Positions 27,046 through 35,776 of a DNA stretch of 64,000 nt are shown one piece after another. This DNA comes from an uncultured Paracoccaceae bacterium (GTDB taxonomy: Bacteria; Pseudomonadota; Alphaproteobacteria; Rhodobacterales; Rhodobacteraceae): NCBI GenBank assembly GCA_947494445.1, contig CANLVD010000002.1, positions 124,001 through 188,000 of the forward strand. Direction: 5' to 3'. Positions within the stretch are counted from its first letter, which is position 1, and every line of letters begins with the position of its first letter. The notes beneath the pieces are model-generated. The model saw only the letters and a list, made by a program, of their open reading frames with translations, did no database searches and was not told the origin of the DNA. The translations under genes and the position numbers were made by a program.

Positions 27046-27458
27046 CAGAACTTCATATAGGCCTTACGCAAGGTGACCAAGGGGTGACGGTCCGACATCT
27101 GGAATTTCAGCAACATCTCCCGCGCAATCATGTCGCGATCCTGCTGGTTGTCGGGAAGCGCCACGCTGTCGGGCACCCGCACCCAGCCGTTGATGTTGCG
27201 ATCGAAAACGGCAGGTTTGCCGTCTTCATATCCCATGTGAATGTCTTCCAGCCAGTTCAGATCGTCCCAGCCCATCACCTCCATGTATTCCTTGAGGTAA
27301 GGGGTCAGACGGTCGTAATCGGGCACAAGGTTCACATCATAACGGTAGCCGATGTGCTGACCGATTTCCTTTTCGCGCTCGCTCTCCAGACCGGCGGCGT
27401 CTTCCATGAACTGGTTGACGTCCTTGATCTCGGACCCGCGATACTGTGTTCCAGCCAT
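27045..27458 (-). CDS. conserved protein of unknown function next to mgsC
   Basis: A 137-residue acidic protein, no signal peptide, with YLKEYMEVMGWDDLNWLEDIHMGYEDG and DRNINGWVRVPDSVALPDNQQDRD segments. I do not recognise a characterised family. It starts 14 bases after mgsC and its stop overlaps the nitrilase start (ATGA). Conserved spacing suggests it assists N-methylglutamate synthase or the following hydrolase, but nothing in the sequence proves it. Confidence 0.75.
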   Translation of the reverse strand: MAGTQYRGSEIKDVNQFMEDAAGLESEREKEIGQHIGYRYDVNLVPDYDRLTPYLKEYMEVMGWDDLNWLEDIHMGYEDGKPAVFDRNINGWVRVPDSVALPDNQQDRDMIAREMLLKFQMSDRHPLVTLRKAYMKF

Positions 27459-27472
27459 TGCTCAGTCCTCCC

Positions 27473-28837
27473 TCAGAAGTGGTGATAATCTTCGACGCCA
27501 ACCGTGTGGTTGGTGCCAGCGAGCGGAACGCCTGCCATGGCAGAGGCTTCCATCGTCAGTGCAGCCAGATCTTCCGGCTCAAGGCTGTGCAGGTTGGTCT
27601 TGCCGCAGGCGCGGGCAAAAAGCTGTGCCTCGATGGTCAGCGTGTGCAAGAAGTTGTACACGCGCTCTGCCGCCTCATCCGGGTCCAGACGCTTGCGCAA
27701 TTCTGGATCCTGAGTTGCCACGCCAACCGGGCAACGGCCCGTATGGCAGTGGTAGCAATAGCCCGGCTCTGCACCGATTTCCTCAGGGTAGTTTGCCTCA
27801 GGGATGTCCTTGTTGCAGTTCAGTGCCATCATGGCCGAGTGGCCGATGGCAATCGCATCTGCACCCAGCGCAATCGCTTTCGCGATGTCAGCCCCGTTGC
27901 GGATACCACCTGCATAAACAAGGCTGATCTCGCCGCGTTTGCCCAGATCGTCGATGGCCTTGCGGGCCTGTCGGATCGCAGCCATGCCCGGCACGCCTGT
28001 ATCTTCGGTCGCAAGGTGGGGGCCAGCGCCCGTGCCGCCTTCCATACCATCGATATAGATGCTGTCCGGATCACATTTCACAGCCATCCGCACATCATCA
28101 TAGACACGCGCCGCACCCAGCTTCAGCTGAATGGGGATCTGCCAATCGGTTGCTTCGCGGATCTCCTGAATTTTCAGGGCCAGATCATCTGGTCCCAGCC
28201 AATCCGGGTGACGCGCAGGCGAGCGTTGGTCGATGCCCGCAGGCAAGGAGCGCATCTCGGCAACCTGGTCGGTCACCTTCTGGCCCATCAAGTGGCCACC
28301 AAGACCAACCTTACAGCCCTGACCGATGAAGAACTCACAGCCGTCAGCCAGCACCAGATGGTGCGGGTTAAAGCCGTAGCGCGACTGGATGCACTGGTAG
28401 AACCACTTGGATGAGAACCGACGCTCATCAGGGATCATACCGCCCTCGCCCGAACAGGTCGCAGAGCCTGCCATGGTCGCACCGCGTGCAAGCGCTGTTT
28501 TGGCCTCGTAGCTCAGCGCGCCAAAGCTCATGCCGGTGATATAGACCGGAATGTCCAGCTCAAGCGGACGTTTCGCGCGCGGACCGATAATCGTCTTGGT
28601 TTCGCATTTCTCACGATACCCTTCGATCACGAAGCGGGTCAGCGTGCCGGGCAGGAATGTCAGATCATCCCAATGGGGGATCTTCTTGAACAGCGAGAAG
28701 CCCCGCATCCGGTAGCGGCCCAGTTCGGCCTTGATGTGAATGTCATCCATCACCTTGGGTGGGAAGATGAAGCTGTCGCCAATGCGGTTTACATCCCGAT
28801 TGAGCGCCTTTTTGGTGGGCATATCGCCGTCAGCCAT
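27473..28837 (-). CDS. mgsC: N-methylglutamate synthase subunit C (FMN glutamate synthase-like)
   Basis: A 454-residue FMN-binding domain of the glutamate-synthase type, the catalytic core of N-methylglutamate synthase (gamma-glutamylmethylamide plus 2-oxoglutarate-type chemistry). Visible are MSFGALSYEAKTALARGA, GGHLMGQKVTDQVAEMR, DGMEGGTGAGPHLATEDTGVPG and the cysteine-rich end GYCYHCHTGRCPVGVATQDP that ligates the iron-sulfur cluster. The ATG at 28837 follows GGAAAGGA; a start seven codons upstream is less well placed. It works with MgsA (amidotransferase) and MgsB (GXGXG domain), which together replace one large GltB chain. Confidence 0.9.
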   Translation of the reverse strand: MADGDMPTKKALNRDVNRIGDSFIFPPKVMDDIHIKAELGRYRMRGFSLFKKIPHWDDLTFLPGTLTRFVIEGYREKCETKTIIGPRAKRPLELDIPVYITGMSFGALSYEAKTALARGATMAGSATCSGEGGMIPDERRFSSKWFYQCIQSRYGFNPHHLVLADGCEFFIGQGCKVGLGGHLMGQKVTDQVAEMRSLPAGIDQRSPARHPDWLGPDDLALKIQEIREATDWQIPIQLKLGAARVYDDVRMAVKCDPDSIYIDGMEGGTGAGPHLATEDTGVPGMAAIRQARKAIDDLGKRGEISLVYAGGIRNGADIAKAIALGADAIAIGHSAMMALNCNKDIPEANYPEEIGAEPGYCYHCHTGRCPVGVATQDPELRKRLDPDEAAERVYNFLHTLTIEAQLFARACGKTNLHSLEPEDLAALTMEASAMAGVPLAGTNHTVGVEDYHHF

Positions 28838-28874
28838 AATAGTCGTCCTTTCCTTCAAGAGACTTGGGCATCCA

Positions 28875-28893
28875 CCCCGGGCCGGGCCCGGGG
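28875..28893 (-). promoter_or_regulatory. GC-rich intercistronic hairpin between mgsB and mgsC
   Basis: A perfect eight-pair stem CCCCGGGC-CGG-GCCCGGGG lies in the 66-base gap between mgsB and mgsC. There is no T-run after it on the minus strand. It probably stabilises or punctuates the polycistronic mRNA rather than ending it. Confidence 0.6.
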
Positions 28894-28903
28894 CGCCGTC
28901 CCT

Positions 28904-29773
28904 TTAAAGAATGAGTTTCTTCTCATTGGGTTCGAGATTGTCGTAGTTCCAGAGCATCTTGCCTGCGACGATCTTTTTGAAGTGTCCGACACCACCCTCG
29001 GGCACCATGCCGTATTGGGTAAGCTTGCGGGTCAGCCATGCCTTGTCCAGATCGGTCAGTTCAGCCTCGATGGCATCTACGCCCAGCGACTGGATCTCGC
29101 CACCGATATAGATCGTGCCGTCATACATCGAGTCGCCAAGGTTCTTGCCGGCATTGCCGCACACAACCATGCGTCCACGCTGCATCATGAAGCCGGACAA
29201 TGCGCCGGTATCGCCACCCACGATGATCGTGCCGCCTTTCATGTCGATGCCTGTGCGCGAGCCGACCGAGCCCTTGCAGACCAGATCGCCACCGCGGATC
29301 GCAGCGCCAAAGGTCGAGCCTGCGTTCTTCTCGATCACAACGGTCCCCGACATCATGTTCTCGCCGCAGGACCAGCCAACACGGCCGTTGACGCGCACAT
29401 TCGGCCCGTCGATCAGACCGACGCCGAAATACCCGGTCGAGCCTTCGATGATCAGGTTCAGCTTGTTGAGAATGCCCACACCCAGCGAGTGCTTGCCGCG
29501 CGGGTTTTTCAGAACGATGGAGCCGTAGCCCTCGTTCATCTTGGCGCGGATCTCGTCGTTCACTTCCGTCGAGGTCATCTCGTCGGTGTCGATCTCGGTC
29601 CGTTTGTTGAAGTCAACATCCGGCGCCCAAGGGTAGGTGAACCGCTCGGTCGCATCAGGGTCGAACTCGATATACATCGACTTGCCCGTCAACTGCTCGG
29701 TGGTCATCCCGAGCGCCTTGACGCGCTCTTCCTGGGACATGCCCTTAAGTTCAGCGTCGCTTACGCCTGCCAT
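28904..29773 (-). CDS. mgsB: N-methylglutamate synthase subunit B (GXGXG domain)
   Basis: A 289-residue protein corresponding to the glutamate synthase alpha-subunit C-terminal (GXGXG) domain, a right-handed beta-helix that links the amidotransferase and FMN parts. The repeats are plain: GSTGYFGVGL, GRVGWSCGENMMSG, GSVGSRTGIDMKGG, GDTGALSGFMMQRG and GNAGKNLGDSMYDG. The start overlaps the end of mgsA by 13 bases, so these two subunits are translated together. Confidence 0.9.
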   Translation of the reverse strand: MAGVSDAELKGMSQEERVKALGMTTEQLTGKSMYIEFDPDATERFTYPWAPDVDFNKRTEIDTDEMTSTEVNDEIRAKMNEGYGSIVLKNPRGKHSLGVGILNKLNLIIEGSTGYFGVGLIDGPNVRVNGRVGWSCGENMMSGTVVIEKNAGSTFGAAIRGGDLVCKGSVGSRTGIDMKGGTIIVGGDTGALSGFMMQRGRMVVCGNAGKNLGDSMYDGTIYIGGEIQSLGVDAIEAELTDLDKAWLTRKLTQYGMVPEGGVGHFKKIVAGKMLWNYDNLEPNEKKLIL

Positions 29774-30693
29774 ACCCGGACCTCCTCATCATATGGATCG
29801 TATGTGTCAATTTCCTGCGGAAGGATCGCGCGGATCGCCACCTCTTCGGAGGCCATGGCGATCAGGTCATCGCTTTCGTAAAGAACCAGCGGTTTGGCAG
29901 CCATTGTGTCCTTTGCCATGCCCAGCTGATCTTTGGTCGCCACCAGATAGGTGAACACGCCGTCGATCTCTTCAATGGACTGGCGCAAGGTGTCCTCCAG
30001 CGAAACGCCCTTGGACAGGTTGTGCGCCACATAAACCGCCAACAACTCGCTGTCGCAGTTGGACATGAACCGGTGGCCCTTGCGCTCCATCTCACGGCGC
30101 ATGATCCAGTAGTTGGTGATCTGGCCGTTATGAACAACGCTGACGTCATTGTAGGGGAAGGCCCAGTAGGGGTGCGCGGATTTGATATCCACGTCCGACT
30201 CTGTCGCCATCCGTGTGTGACCAATGCCGTGGGTGCCGGTGAAATCGTTCAGACCGTAAAGATCAGCCACGACGCTCGCGTCACCCAGATCCTTGATCAG
30301 TTCCAGACCGTTGCCCATCGACAGGATTTCGACACCGTCTGTCTCTTCGATGTGCTCGGCCATGTCGCCGGTATTGCCGTCATGACCAATCACATAGCGC
30401 AGCGAATAAGCCGTTACCGCCTCTTTCGATTTGACGGTCGCGCCATGCTCGGCCAGCACCGCGTCAACAGCGGCAATCCGGTCTGCCAGCACCTGCGTGA
30501 TGCCCCGGCCCTTGGCCATATCCTCGGCCTCGGCGACCTTCACGCGCATCACGTAATCGTCCGAGCGAGGGCCATAAACCGCATAGCCCGTGCTGTCAGG
30601 ACCGCGATGTTTCAGCGCCTGCAGCATGGCGGTCATTTCCCCGCCCACGTTGGAGCTTTTGCCCCTGTGGATTAATCCAGCAATTCCGCACAT
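29761..30693 (-). CDS. mgsA: N-methylglutamate synthase subunit A (class II amidotransferase)
   Basis: A 310-residue class II glutamine amidotransferase. It begins MCGIAGLIHRG, so Cys2 becomes the N-terminal nucleophile after Met removal. GTHGIGHTRMATESDVDIKSAHPY and NCDSELLAVYVAHN supply the usual substrate-binding residues. In N-methylglutamate synthase this domain releases methylamine from gamma-glutamylmethylamide rather than ammonia from glutamine. The assignment to Mgs instead of ordinary glutamate synthase rests on the split three-gene form and adjacency to gmaS and tmm. Confidence 0.9.
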   Translation of the reverse strand: MCGIAGLIHRGKSSNVGGEMTAMLQALKHRGPDSTGYAVYGPRSDDYVMRVKVAEAEDMAKGRGITQVLADRIAAVDAVLAEHGATVKSKEAVTAYSLRYVIGHDGNTGDMAEHIEETDGVEILSMGNGLELIKDLGDASVVADLYGLNDFTGTHGIGHTRMATESDVDIKSAHPYWAFPYNDVSVVHNGQITNYWIMRREMERKGHRFMSNCDSELLAVYVAHNLSKGVSLEDTLRQSIEEIDGVFTYLVATKDQLGMAKDTMAAKPLVLYESDDLIAMASEEVAIRAILPQEIDTYDPYDEEVRVWQA

Positions 30694-30774
30694 ATCCGGT
30701 GCGCCTCCCCTTTTGAGAAAATCCGAGTTCTTGGGGACGCGCCCACGATGGGGCGCGTCTGCAAAGCCCCCACC

Positions 30775-32253
30775 TTACGGCAGACACTCCATGTAGGTTT
30801 CATTGTCCCAATCGGTGACTGTGGACATGAAGCGCGCATATTCATCGCGCTTGTACTCGTCGAACAGGCGATACATCTCGCCGGGCATGCCGCGCTTGAC
30901 GACCTCATTGCCCTCCAGATGATCCAGCGCCTCACCCAGCGACATCGGCAGCTTCTTGACTTCCTTGCCGTCCTTGATCGCGTCATAGATGTTGCGCTCT
31001 TCCGGCTCGCCCGGATCCAGATTGTTGTCCAGACCATCATCCATGGCCGCCAGCAATGTCGTGCCCATCAGATACGGGTTCACCATACTGTCAACGGAGC
31101 GGTACTCGAACCGGCCGGGGGCCGAGACGCGCAGGCCTGTCGTGCGGTTCTGGAAGCCCCAATCAGCAAAGACCGGCGCCCAGAAACCCGTGTCCCAGAG
31201 ACGCCGGTAGGAGTTCACGGTCGAACAGCCAACAGCTGTCAGAGCCTGCAGGTTGTGAACAACGCCGCCGATGGCTTTCAGACCTTCGGCACCGGGCATC
31301 TGCGGATCGTCATCATCTGGCATGAAGGTGTTCTCGCCACCTTTGACATACATGTAGTTCTCGGCCATGCCCGGCAGGTTGTCGGGGTCATTGCCAGTGC
31401 GCACCAGATGGTCTTCACCACCGCGCCAGAGACTCATGTTGTGGTGGCAGCCCGAGGCCGAAACACCCATGAACGGCTTGGTCATGAAGCAGGCGAAAAT
31501 GCCATGCTCGCGCGCAACCTGCGCACAGATCTGGCGATAAGTTGTCAGACGGTCCGCGTTGCGCAGCACATCATCGAACATCCAGTTCAGTTCCAACTGA
31601 CCCGGCGCGTCCTCGTGATCGCCCTGGATCATGTCCAGACCCATCTTGCGGGCATAACGGATCACCTGAAGGGACACCGGACGCAGGCTTTCGAACTGGT
31701 CGATGTGATAGCAATAGGGCTTTGAGAAACCATCCTTCGGCTTGCCGTTCTCATCGAACTTCAGCCACATCATTTCAGGCTCGGTACCGATGCGCAGCTG
31801 TGTGCCGTGTTTCTTGGTGAACGCCTCATGCATCCGGCGCAGGTTGCCCCGGCAGTCCGCAGTCAGGTATCCGCCGGGATCGACCTTTTCCTCGCGGTTG
31901 CGGAACAGCGTGCAGTAAAACCGGCCAATCTCTGGCGCCCAAGGCAACTGCATGAACGTCTCAGGCTCGGGGATGCCGATCAATTCAGCCGCTTCCGGGC
32001 CATAGCCCATGTACTCGCCCGCGCGGTTCGTGAACAGGTTCATCGTCGCGCCATAGACCAGCTGGAAGCCCTTCTTCGCGACCTGCTCCCAATGGTCGGC
32101 CGGAATGCCCTTGCCCATGATCTTGCCGGTGACCGACACGAACTGAAGGTACAGATACTCAATGCCAAGCTCATCAATTTTCGCCCGCACCTGACGGATT
32201 TTCTCATCCCGTCCCGGTGCTTCGACAAAGCGTTCAAGGTCCATTTCAGCCAC
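30775..32253 (-). CDS. gmaS: gamma-glutamylmethylamide synthetase (glutamine synthetase family)
   Basis: A 492-residue member of the glutamine synthetase superfamily. Seen are the Mg-binding RIGTEPEMMW and QGDHEDAPGQLELNW segments, the GCHHNMSLWRGG ATP-site His, NSYRRLWDTGFW and the closing-loop region RFEYRSVDSMVNPY. GmaS joins methylamine to glutamate using ATP. The GmaS call rests on the neighbouring mgsABC and tmm genes. At 492 residues it is somewhat longer than the roughly 440 expected for characterised GmaS/GlnT enzymes, so a related GSIII-type ligase using another amine is the alternative. Confidence 0.82.
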   Translation of the reverse strand: MAEMDLERFVEAPGRDEKIRQVRAKIDELGIEYLYLQFVSVTGKIMGKGIPADHWEQVAKKGFQLVYGATMNLFTNRAGEYMGYGPEAAELIGIPEPETFMQLPWAPEIGRFYCTLFRNREEKVDPGGYLTADCRGNLRRMHEAFTKKHGTQLRIGTEPEMMWLKFDENGKPKDGFSKPYCYHIDQFESLRPVSLQVIRYARKMGLDMIQGDHEDAPGQLELNWMFDDVLRNADRLTTYRQICAQVAREHGIFACFMTKPFMGVSASGCHHNMSLWRGGEDHLVRTGNDPDNLPGMAENYMYVKGGENTFMPDDDDPQMPGAEGLKAIGGVVHNLQALTAVGCSTVNSYRRLWDTGFWAPVFADWGFQNRTTGLRVSAPGRFEYRSVDSMVNPYLMGTTLLAAMDDGLDNNLDPGEPEERNIYDAIKDGKEVKKLPMSLGEALDHLEGNEVVKRGMPGEMYRLFDEYKRDEYARFMSTVTDWDNETYMECLP

Positions 32254-32322
32254 GGTAAATTCTCCTTGTTGGATTGTTGTGCAACGGGGTCTGACGCCCC
32301 TTTTCTGCGCGCGTTTAAATAA

Positions 32323-33666
32323 TCAGCTCCACGGATAGGGCGAGTTCGACACAGGGTGCAGCTCTCCCTTGGCAAAGCGGTCGAAGCGGAACGGCTCCAG
32401 CAATTCCTGGGTCTCGCCCAGCACCTCATCTGCGATCAGGTGGCCCACGCCGATCATCTTCCAGCCATGGTTGCTGTCGGCAATGATCGTCGCGTTGTCA
32501 TGGAAATGGTCGAAGACCGGGAAGCTGTCTGGTGTGAAGCACCCGATCCCGCCTGACGCCTCCTTGTGATACTTGGGCATCAGGCCCTCGTAGCGCTTCT
32601 GGCAATGGGCCAGCGCGCTCACCCACATATGGGCAAATTCCGCACCCGAGACGAACTCGGGGCTGCTCGGCCCGTATGGATCGATCTGCACCTCGTCGAC
32701 CGGCGTCTCAACCTTATAGGGCGAGGCCCCGCCCTGAATGCCGCCGAAATGCCAGTCGGGCTTGTAATAGATGCCCCACATGTCTTCCGTGATGGTCGAG
32801 CCATCAACAGTCGAGATCAGGGCCGCATCGGTGTCCACATGAATGACCGGAGCGACCGTGCCGTCATCGGCCTTGCCCAGATCCGGGTCGACCACCAGCA
32901 CGCCCTCCTCAAGCTGCCAGTAGCGCCACATGTCCACGCCCTCATGGGTCTCACCGTTGAGATCCTTCAGCGTGATCTGCTTGGGCAGGTCCAGCATGTT
33001 CCAGAAATCCCGCGCCCATGGCCCGGCCCCGATGATCACCCGCTCACAGGTGATCGACCCCTTGTCAGTCTCGACCGCCCTGACCGAAGATGATCCGCTT
33101 TCCGTCTCGAACCCCTTCACCGTCACACCGGTGATGATGCGAACGCCCATCTTCTCGACCTTGTCAGCGAGCGCATACATCGTCTTGGTCTGGTTCGAAA
33201 AGCCACCGCGCTTCTCATGCAGCACGGATGTGATGTTCTGCGCCTGCCAATCCCCGAAAATACCACGCATATAGCTGTCGCAGGCATTCCCGCCCTCGAT
33301 GAACACGCTCTCATAGCCGATCGCCTGCTGCTGAGCGAAAATCGTGCCGACATCATCATGCATCGACTCGCTCGAGATCTGCATATACCCGACCGGGTGA
33401 TAGCTCAGCCCCTCGGGGTCGCTCTCCCAGACATCCACCGAATGGGCCATCAGACGCCGCATCGCTGGCTGGAAATAATTGTTGCGCACCACACCGCAGG
33501 CAATGCCTGACGCACCCGCCGCAATGCCTGATTTCTCAAGGATCACGATGCGACCCTCGACCTCCTCGCCGCGCTCCTTCAAGCGCTCCGCCAGTTTCCA
33601 GGCGGTCGATACGCCGTGAATGCCCGCGCCGATGATCACAAAATCAGCATGTTCCGGAAATGCCAT
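32323..33666 (-). CDS. FAD-dependent oxidoreductase heading the gmaS-mgs-tmm operon
   Basis: A 447-residue DAO-family flavoprotein. The dinucleotide motif is FVIIGAGIHGVSTAWKLAER at the N-terminus, IAAGASGIACGVVRNNY follows the second strand, and a GHLIADEVLG type flavin loop ends it. It resembles sarcosine oxidase beta-type and dimethylglycine oxidases but has no GcvT domain. The start at 33666 was chosen because the fold begins there and GGGAGA precedes it; a longer frame upstream would cross the divergent promoter. As first gene of the operon it could oxidise N-methylglutamate or another secondary amine, replacing the absent multi-subunit dehydrogenase. That substrate is inference. Confidence 0.83.
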   Translation of the reverse strand: MAFPEHADFVIIGAGIHGVSTAWKLAERLKERGEEVEGRIVILEKSGIAAGASGIACGVVRNNYFQPAMRRLMAHSVDVWESDPEGLSYHPVGYMQISSESMHDDVGTIFAQQQAIGYESVFIEGGNACDSYMRGIFGDWQAQNITSVLHEKRGGFSNQTKTMYALADKVEKMGVRIITGVTVKGFETESGSSSVRAVETDKGSITCERVIIGAGPWARDFWNMLDLPKQITLKDLNGETHEGVDMWRYWQLEEGVLVVDPDLGKADDGTVAPVIHVDTDAALISTVDGSTITEDMWGIYYKPDWHFGGIQGGASPYKVETPVDEVQIDPYGPSSPEFVSGAEFAHMWVSALAHCQKRYEGLMPKYHKEASGGIGCFTPDSFPVFDHFHDNATIIADSNHGWKMIGVGHLIADEVLGETQELLEPFRFDRFAKGELHPVSNSPYPWS

Positions 33667-33735
33667 CTCAGTCTCTCCCAAAGGCTGCACCCACCTGTGC
33701 ACCAGACTCGTATTTCCGGGGCATACTGCCAAGGC

Positions 33736-33818
33736 TGATCCAAAAATCAACCTGTTTTGGTCCAATTGCAAAGATTTTGCTGGCCATACCCCATAATTGG
33801 TATATTATTGGATCAATT
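33736..33818. promoter_or_regulatory. repeated TTGGnYCAA sites, probable GntR operators
   Basis: The divergent gap between the FAD oxidoreductase and the GntR gene carries TGATCCAA (33736-33743, reverse of TTGGATCA), TTGGTCCAA (33757-33765) and TTGGATCAA (33808-33816, extended to TTGGATCAATT). Repeated near-palindromes of this size flanking a GntR gene are typical operator half or full sites. Not tested. Confidence 0.55.
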
Positions 33819-33836
33819 ACTGAGGGGAAGATCAAG

Positions 33837-34514
33837 ATGACGCTCCGCAAAGGCGCTGCCGATATTGCCACCATGATCCGGCGGGAGATCACCAAAGGCA
33901 CGCGGGAGCTGCATGAACGCCTGCCCTCCGAGCGCGCGCTGGCCGAGCACTACGACGTCGCCCGTGGCACCATTCGCGAGGCGCTCTCCCAGCTGATGCG
34001 CGATGGCTTTGTCGCCGTCAGACCCGGCTCGGGCACCTATGTCACCTATCAGCCGCAAGCTCCGTCCGAGAACGTGATCGAGGCTGCCAACCCGCTGGAA
34101 CTGATCGACGCCCGCTTCGCGCTTGAACCGCACATCTGCCGCCTCGCCGTCCTGCACGGCCGCCGCACTGACTTTGACACGCTCGAAAGCCTGTGCATCC
34201 AGATGGAAAACTGCGTCGATGACGCCGCCGCCTTTTCCGAGGCCGACACCGCCTTTCACAAGATCCTGGCCGAGACCACCGGCAACACGCTCCTGATCTG
34301 GATCATCAACCGGGTAACCTCCGTGCGCTCACAGGATGAATGGACCCGGATGCGCCACCTGACGCTCGATCAGCGCATGATCACCACCTACAACGCCCAG
34401 CACCGCCAGATCCTGAACGCCATCCGCACCCGCGAGCCCGAGCGTGCGGCAAACATGATGAAAGACCACCTCGAGGCCGCCCGCCTGTCGCTCACCCGCG
34501 CCGCCGAGACCTGA
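33837..34514 (+). CDS. GntR-family transcriptional regulator (FadR/FCD type)
   Basis: A 225-residue regulator with an N-terminal winged helix (ERLPSERALAEHYDVARGTIREAL, about residues 25-50; RPGSGTYV closes the wing) and a C-terminal all-helical FCD effector domain containing DARFALEPHICRLAV and the metal-type His residues FHKILAETTGN and QHRQIL. GAGGGG before the ATG at 33837 fixes the start. It is divergent from the methylamine operon and very probably its regulator, responding to a small acid such as a glutamate derivative (inference). Confidence 0.9.
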   Translation: MTLRKGAADIATMIRREITKGTRELHERLPSERALAEHYDVARGTIREALSQLMRDGFVAVRPGSGTYVTYQPQAPSENVIEAANPLELIDARFALEPHICRLAVLHGRRTDFDTLESLCIQMENCVDDAAAFSEADTAFHKILAETTGNTLLIWIINRVTSVRSQDEWTRMRHLTLDQRMITTYNAQHRQILNAIRTREPERAANMMKDHLEAARLSLTRAAET

Positions 34515-34525
34515 AAGCACGCCCC

Positions 34526-34687
34526 ATGTCCCAGTTCAACCTCCTGCTCACCGGCTGGATCCTGTTCGTCCTCTCCGCACTCGGCTTCATGATTGCCAGC
34601 ATCGGAGACTTCTGGGCCATGACCGGCAGCGTCTTCTTCCTGATCGCCTGCATCGTGTTTATCGTGGCGCTCTATCGGGGGCGGTGA
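34526..34687 (+). CDS. small membrane protein (53 residues)
   Basis: Twelve bases after the GntR gene is a 53-residue frame with two hydrophobic helices (LLLTGWILFVLSALGFMIASIG and GSVFFLIACIVFIVALYRGR) and no other feature. The spacing suggests co-transcription with the regulator. No family recognised; it could be a small transporter-associated or stress membrane protein. Confidence 0.6.
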   Translation: MSQFNLLLTGWILFVLSALGFMIASIGDFWAMTGSVFFLIACIVFIVALYRGR

Positions 34688-34806
34688 GGGCTGCTATCGG
34701 CTGCTCCATCACGGTTATTTAACGCTTTATTCACGGCAAGATTTCGCAGTTCCATGCGAAAACTTCTCCTATTCGAACACTTCGTGGTTTCATTGGGAGA
34801 TTTGCA

Positions 34807-35745
34807 TTGCCTTATACCATAGCAAAATTGGGCCTTCTGGCCCTTGTTCTTTCCGGTTGTACTTCCCCTGAATACAGGGCTGCAGTGTCAAAGTTCGGTG
34901 AAAGTGCATCAGAACTCGCATCAAATCAGGCCGGTCGTATGACCTCCCTGAATGATCGTCAGCTTGCCGACATTCGAAGAACACTGGTTGAACAAAGGGT
35001 TAGGTTGGATTTGGATCCAAACTGCACCTCGCTCATTGTAAGCAACGTGCCGAACGCGAAGTGCACCGTGATACGGACCGACGGTGAAACCATTCCTAAA
35101 CCGGAACAGTTCACTACCCTTGAAGCATTAAGTGGCGCCTTGGGCAACTATGGTAAAAGTCTCGGCCTTCTGGCGAGTGATGTTTCTGACGATGCATCAG
35201 CCTTCAACAAGTCATTGCTCACTTTGGCATCTTCTTTGGGGACACTTGACTCCGCATTGTCCGGCCAAGCATCGACAGAGGCTCAGACAAAGAAGAGAAA
35301 CGCTGCCGCAAATCTGATTGGTGGTCTGGGGAACAGCCTCTTTGCTGCTGAGCGCGTTGCGACCCTCAAACAGATCATCATCGCAGCAGATCAGGATGTT
35401 CAGGATGCTGTTCTGATACTATCCCAAGCCTCAACAATGCTTTCGCTTTCAGAGTCTACTGCGCTTTTTGAAGAGGCCGATCGAGCAAAGAAAAAGCTAC
35501 TGACGCTCTTCGAAACCAATGGGTCCGAGGAATTAATTGCTAAAGAACAGGCAATGCTGTTTGACGTGGCCGATAAGCTAAATCGCAATGCTGCTAGTTC
35601 TGACGGCTTCACAGAAATTGGGAAAACTCATGCGCAATTGAAAGTGATGGCTGAGAGCGGGGCAACTCCAGATGATCTGGAAAGTTTGATCCGAAATATC
35701 ATCGACCTTTCGACTCTCGTTGATGCCAACAAGGTCAACTTTTGA
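34807..35745 (+). CDS. lipoprotein of unknown function in a lower-GC segment
   Basis: A 312-residue predicted lipoprotein. A TTG start is set by GGGAGA six bases upstream; no in-frame ATG gives a better start. The signal peptide ends in lipobox LSGC (about Cys18), followed by a Ser/Ala-rich helical region with long heptad stretches (about 90-300; DQDVQDAVLILSQASTMLSL, GSEELIAKEQAMLFDVADKL). No catalytic motif is visible. Codon use is visibly AT-richer than neighbours, which hints at horizontal acquisition. A partner gene follows 31 bases later. Confidence 0.7.
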   Translation: MPYTIAKLGLLALVLSGCTSPEYRAAVSKFGESASELASNQAGRMTSLNDRQLADIRRTLVEQRVRLDLDPNCTSLIVSNVPNAKCTVIRTDGETIPKPEQFTTLEALSGALGNYGKSLGLLASDVSDDASAFNKSLLTLASSLGTLDSALSGQASTEAQTKKRNAAANLIGGLGNSLFAAERVATLKQIIIAADQDVQDAVLILSQASTMLSLSESTALFEEADRAKKKLLTLFETNGSEELIAKEQAMLFDVADKLNRNAASSDGFTEIGKTHAQLKVMAESGATPDDLESLIRNIIDLSTLVDANKVNF

Positions 35746-35776
35746 ATTTCTTCCATATTTTTTGAAAGGATAGATT

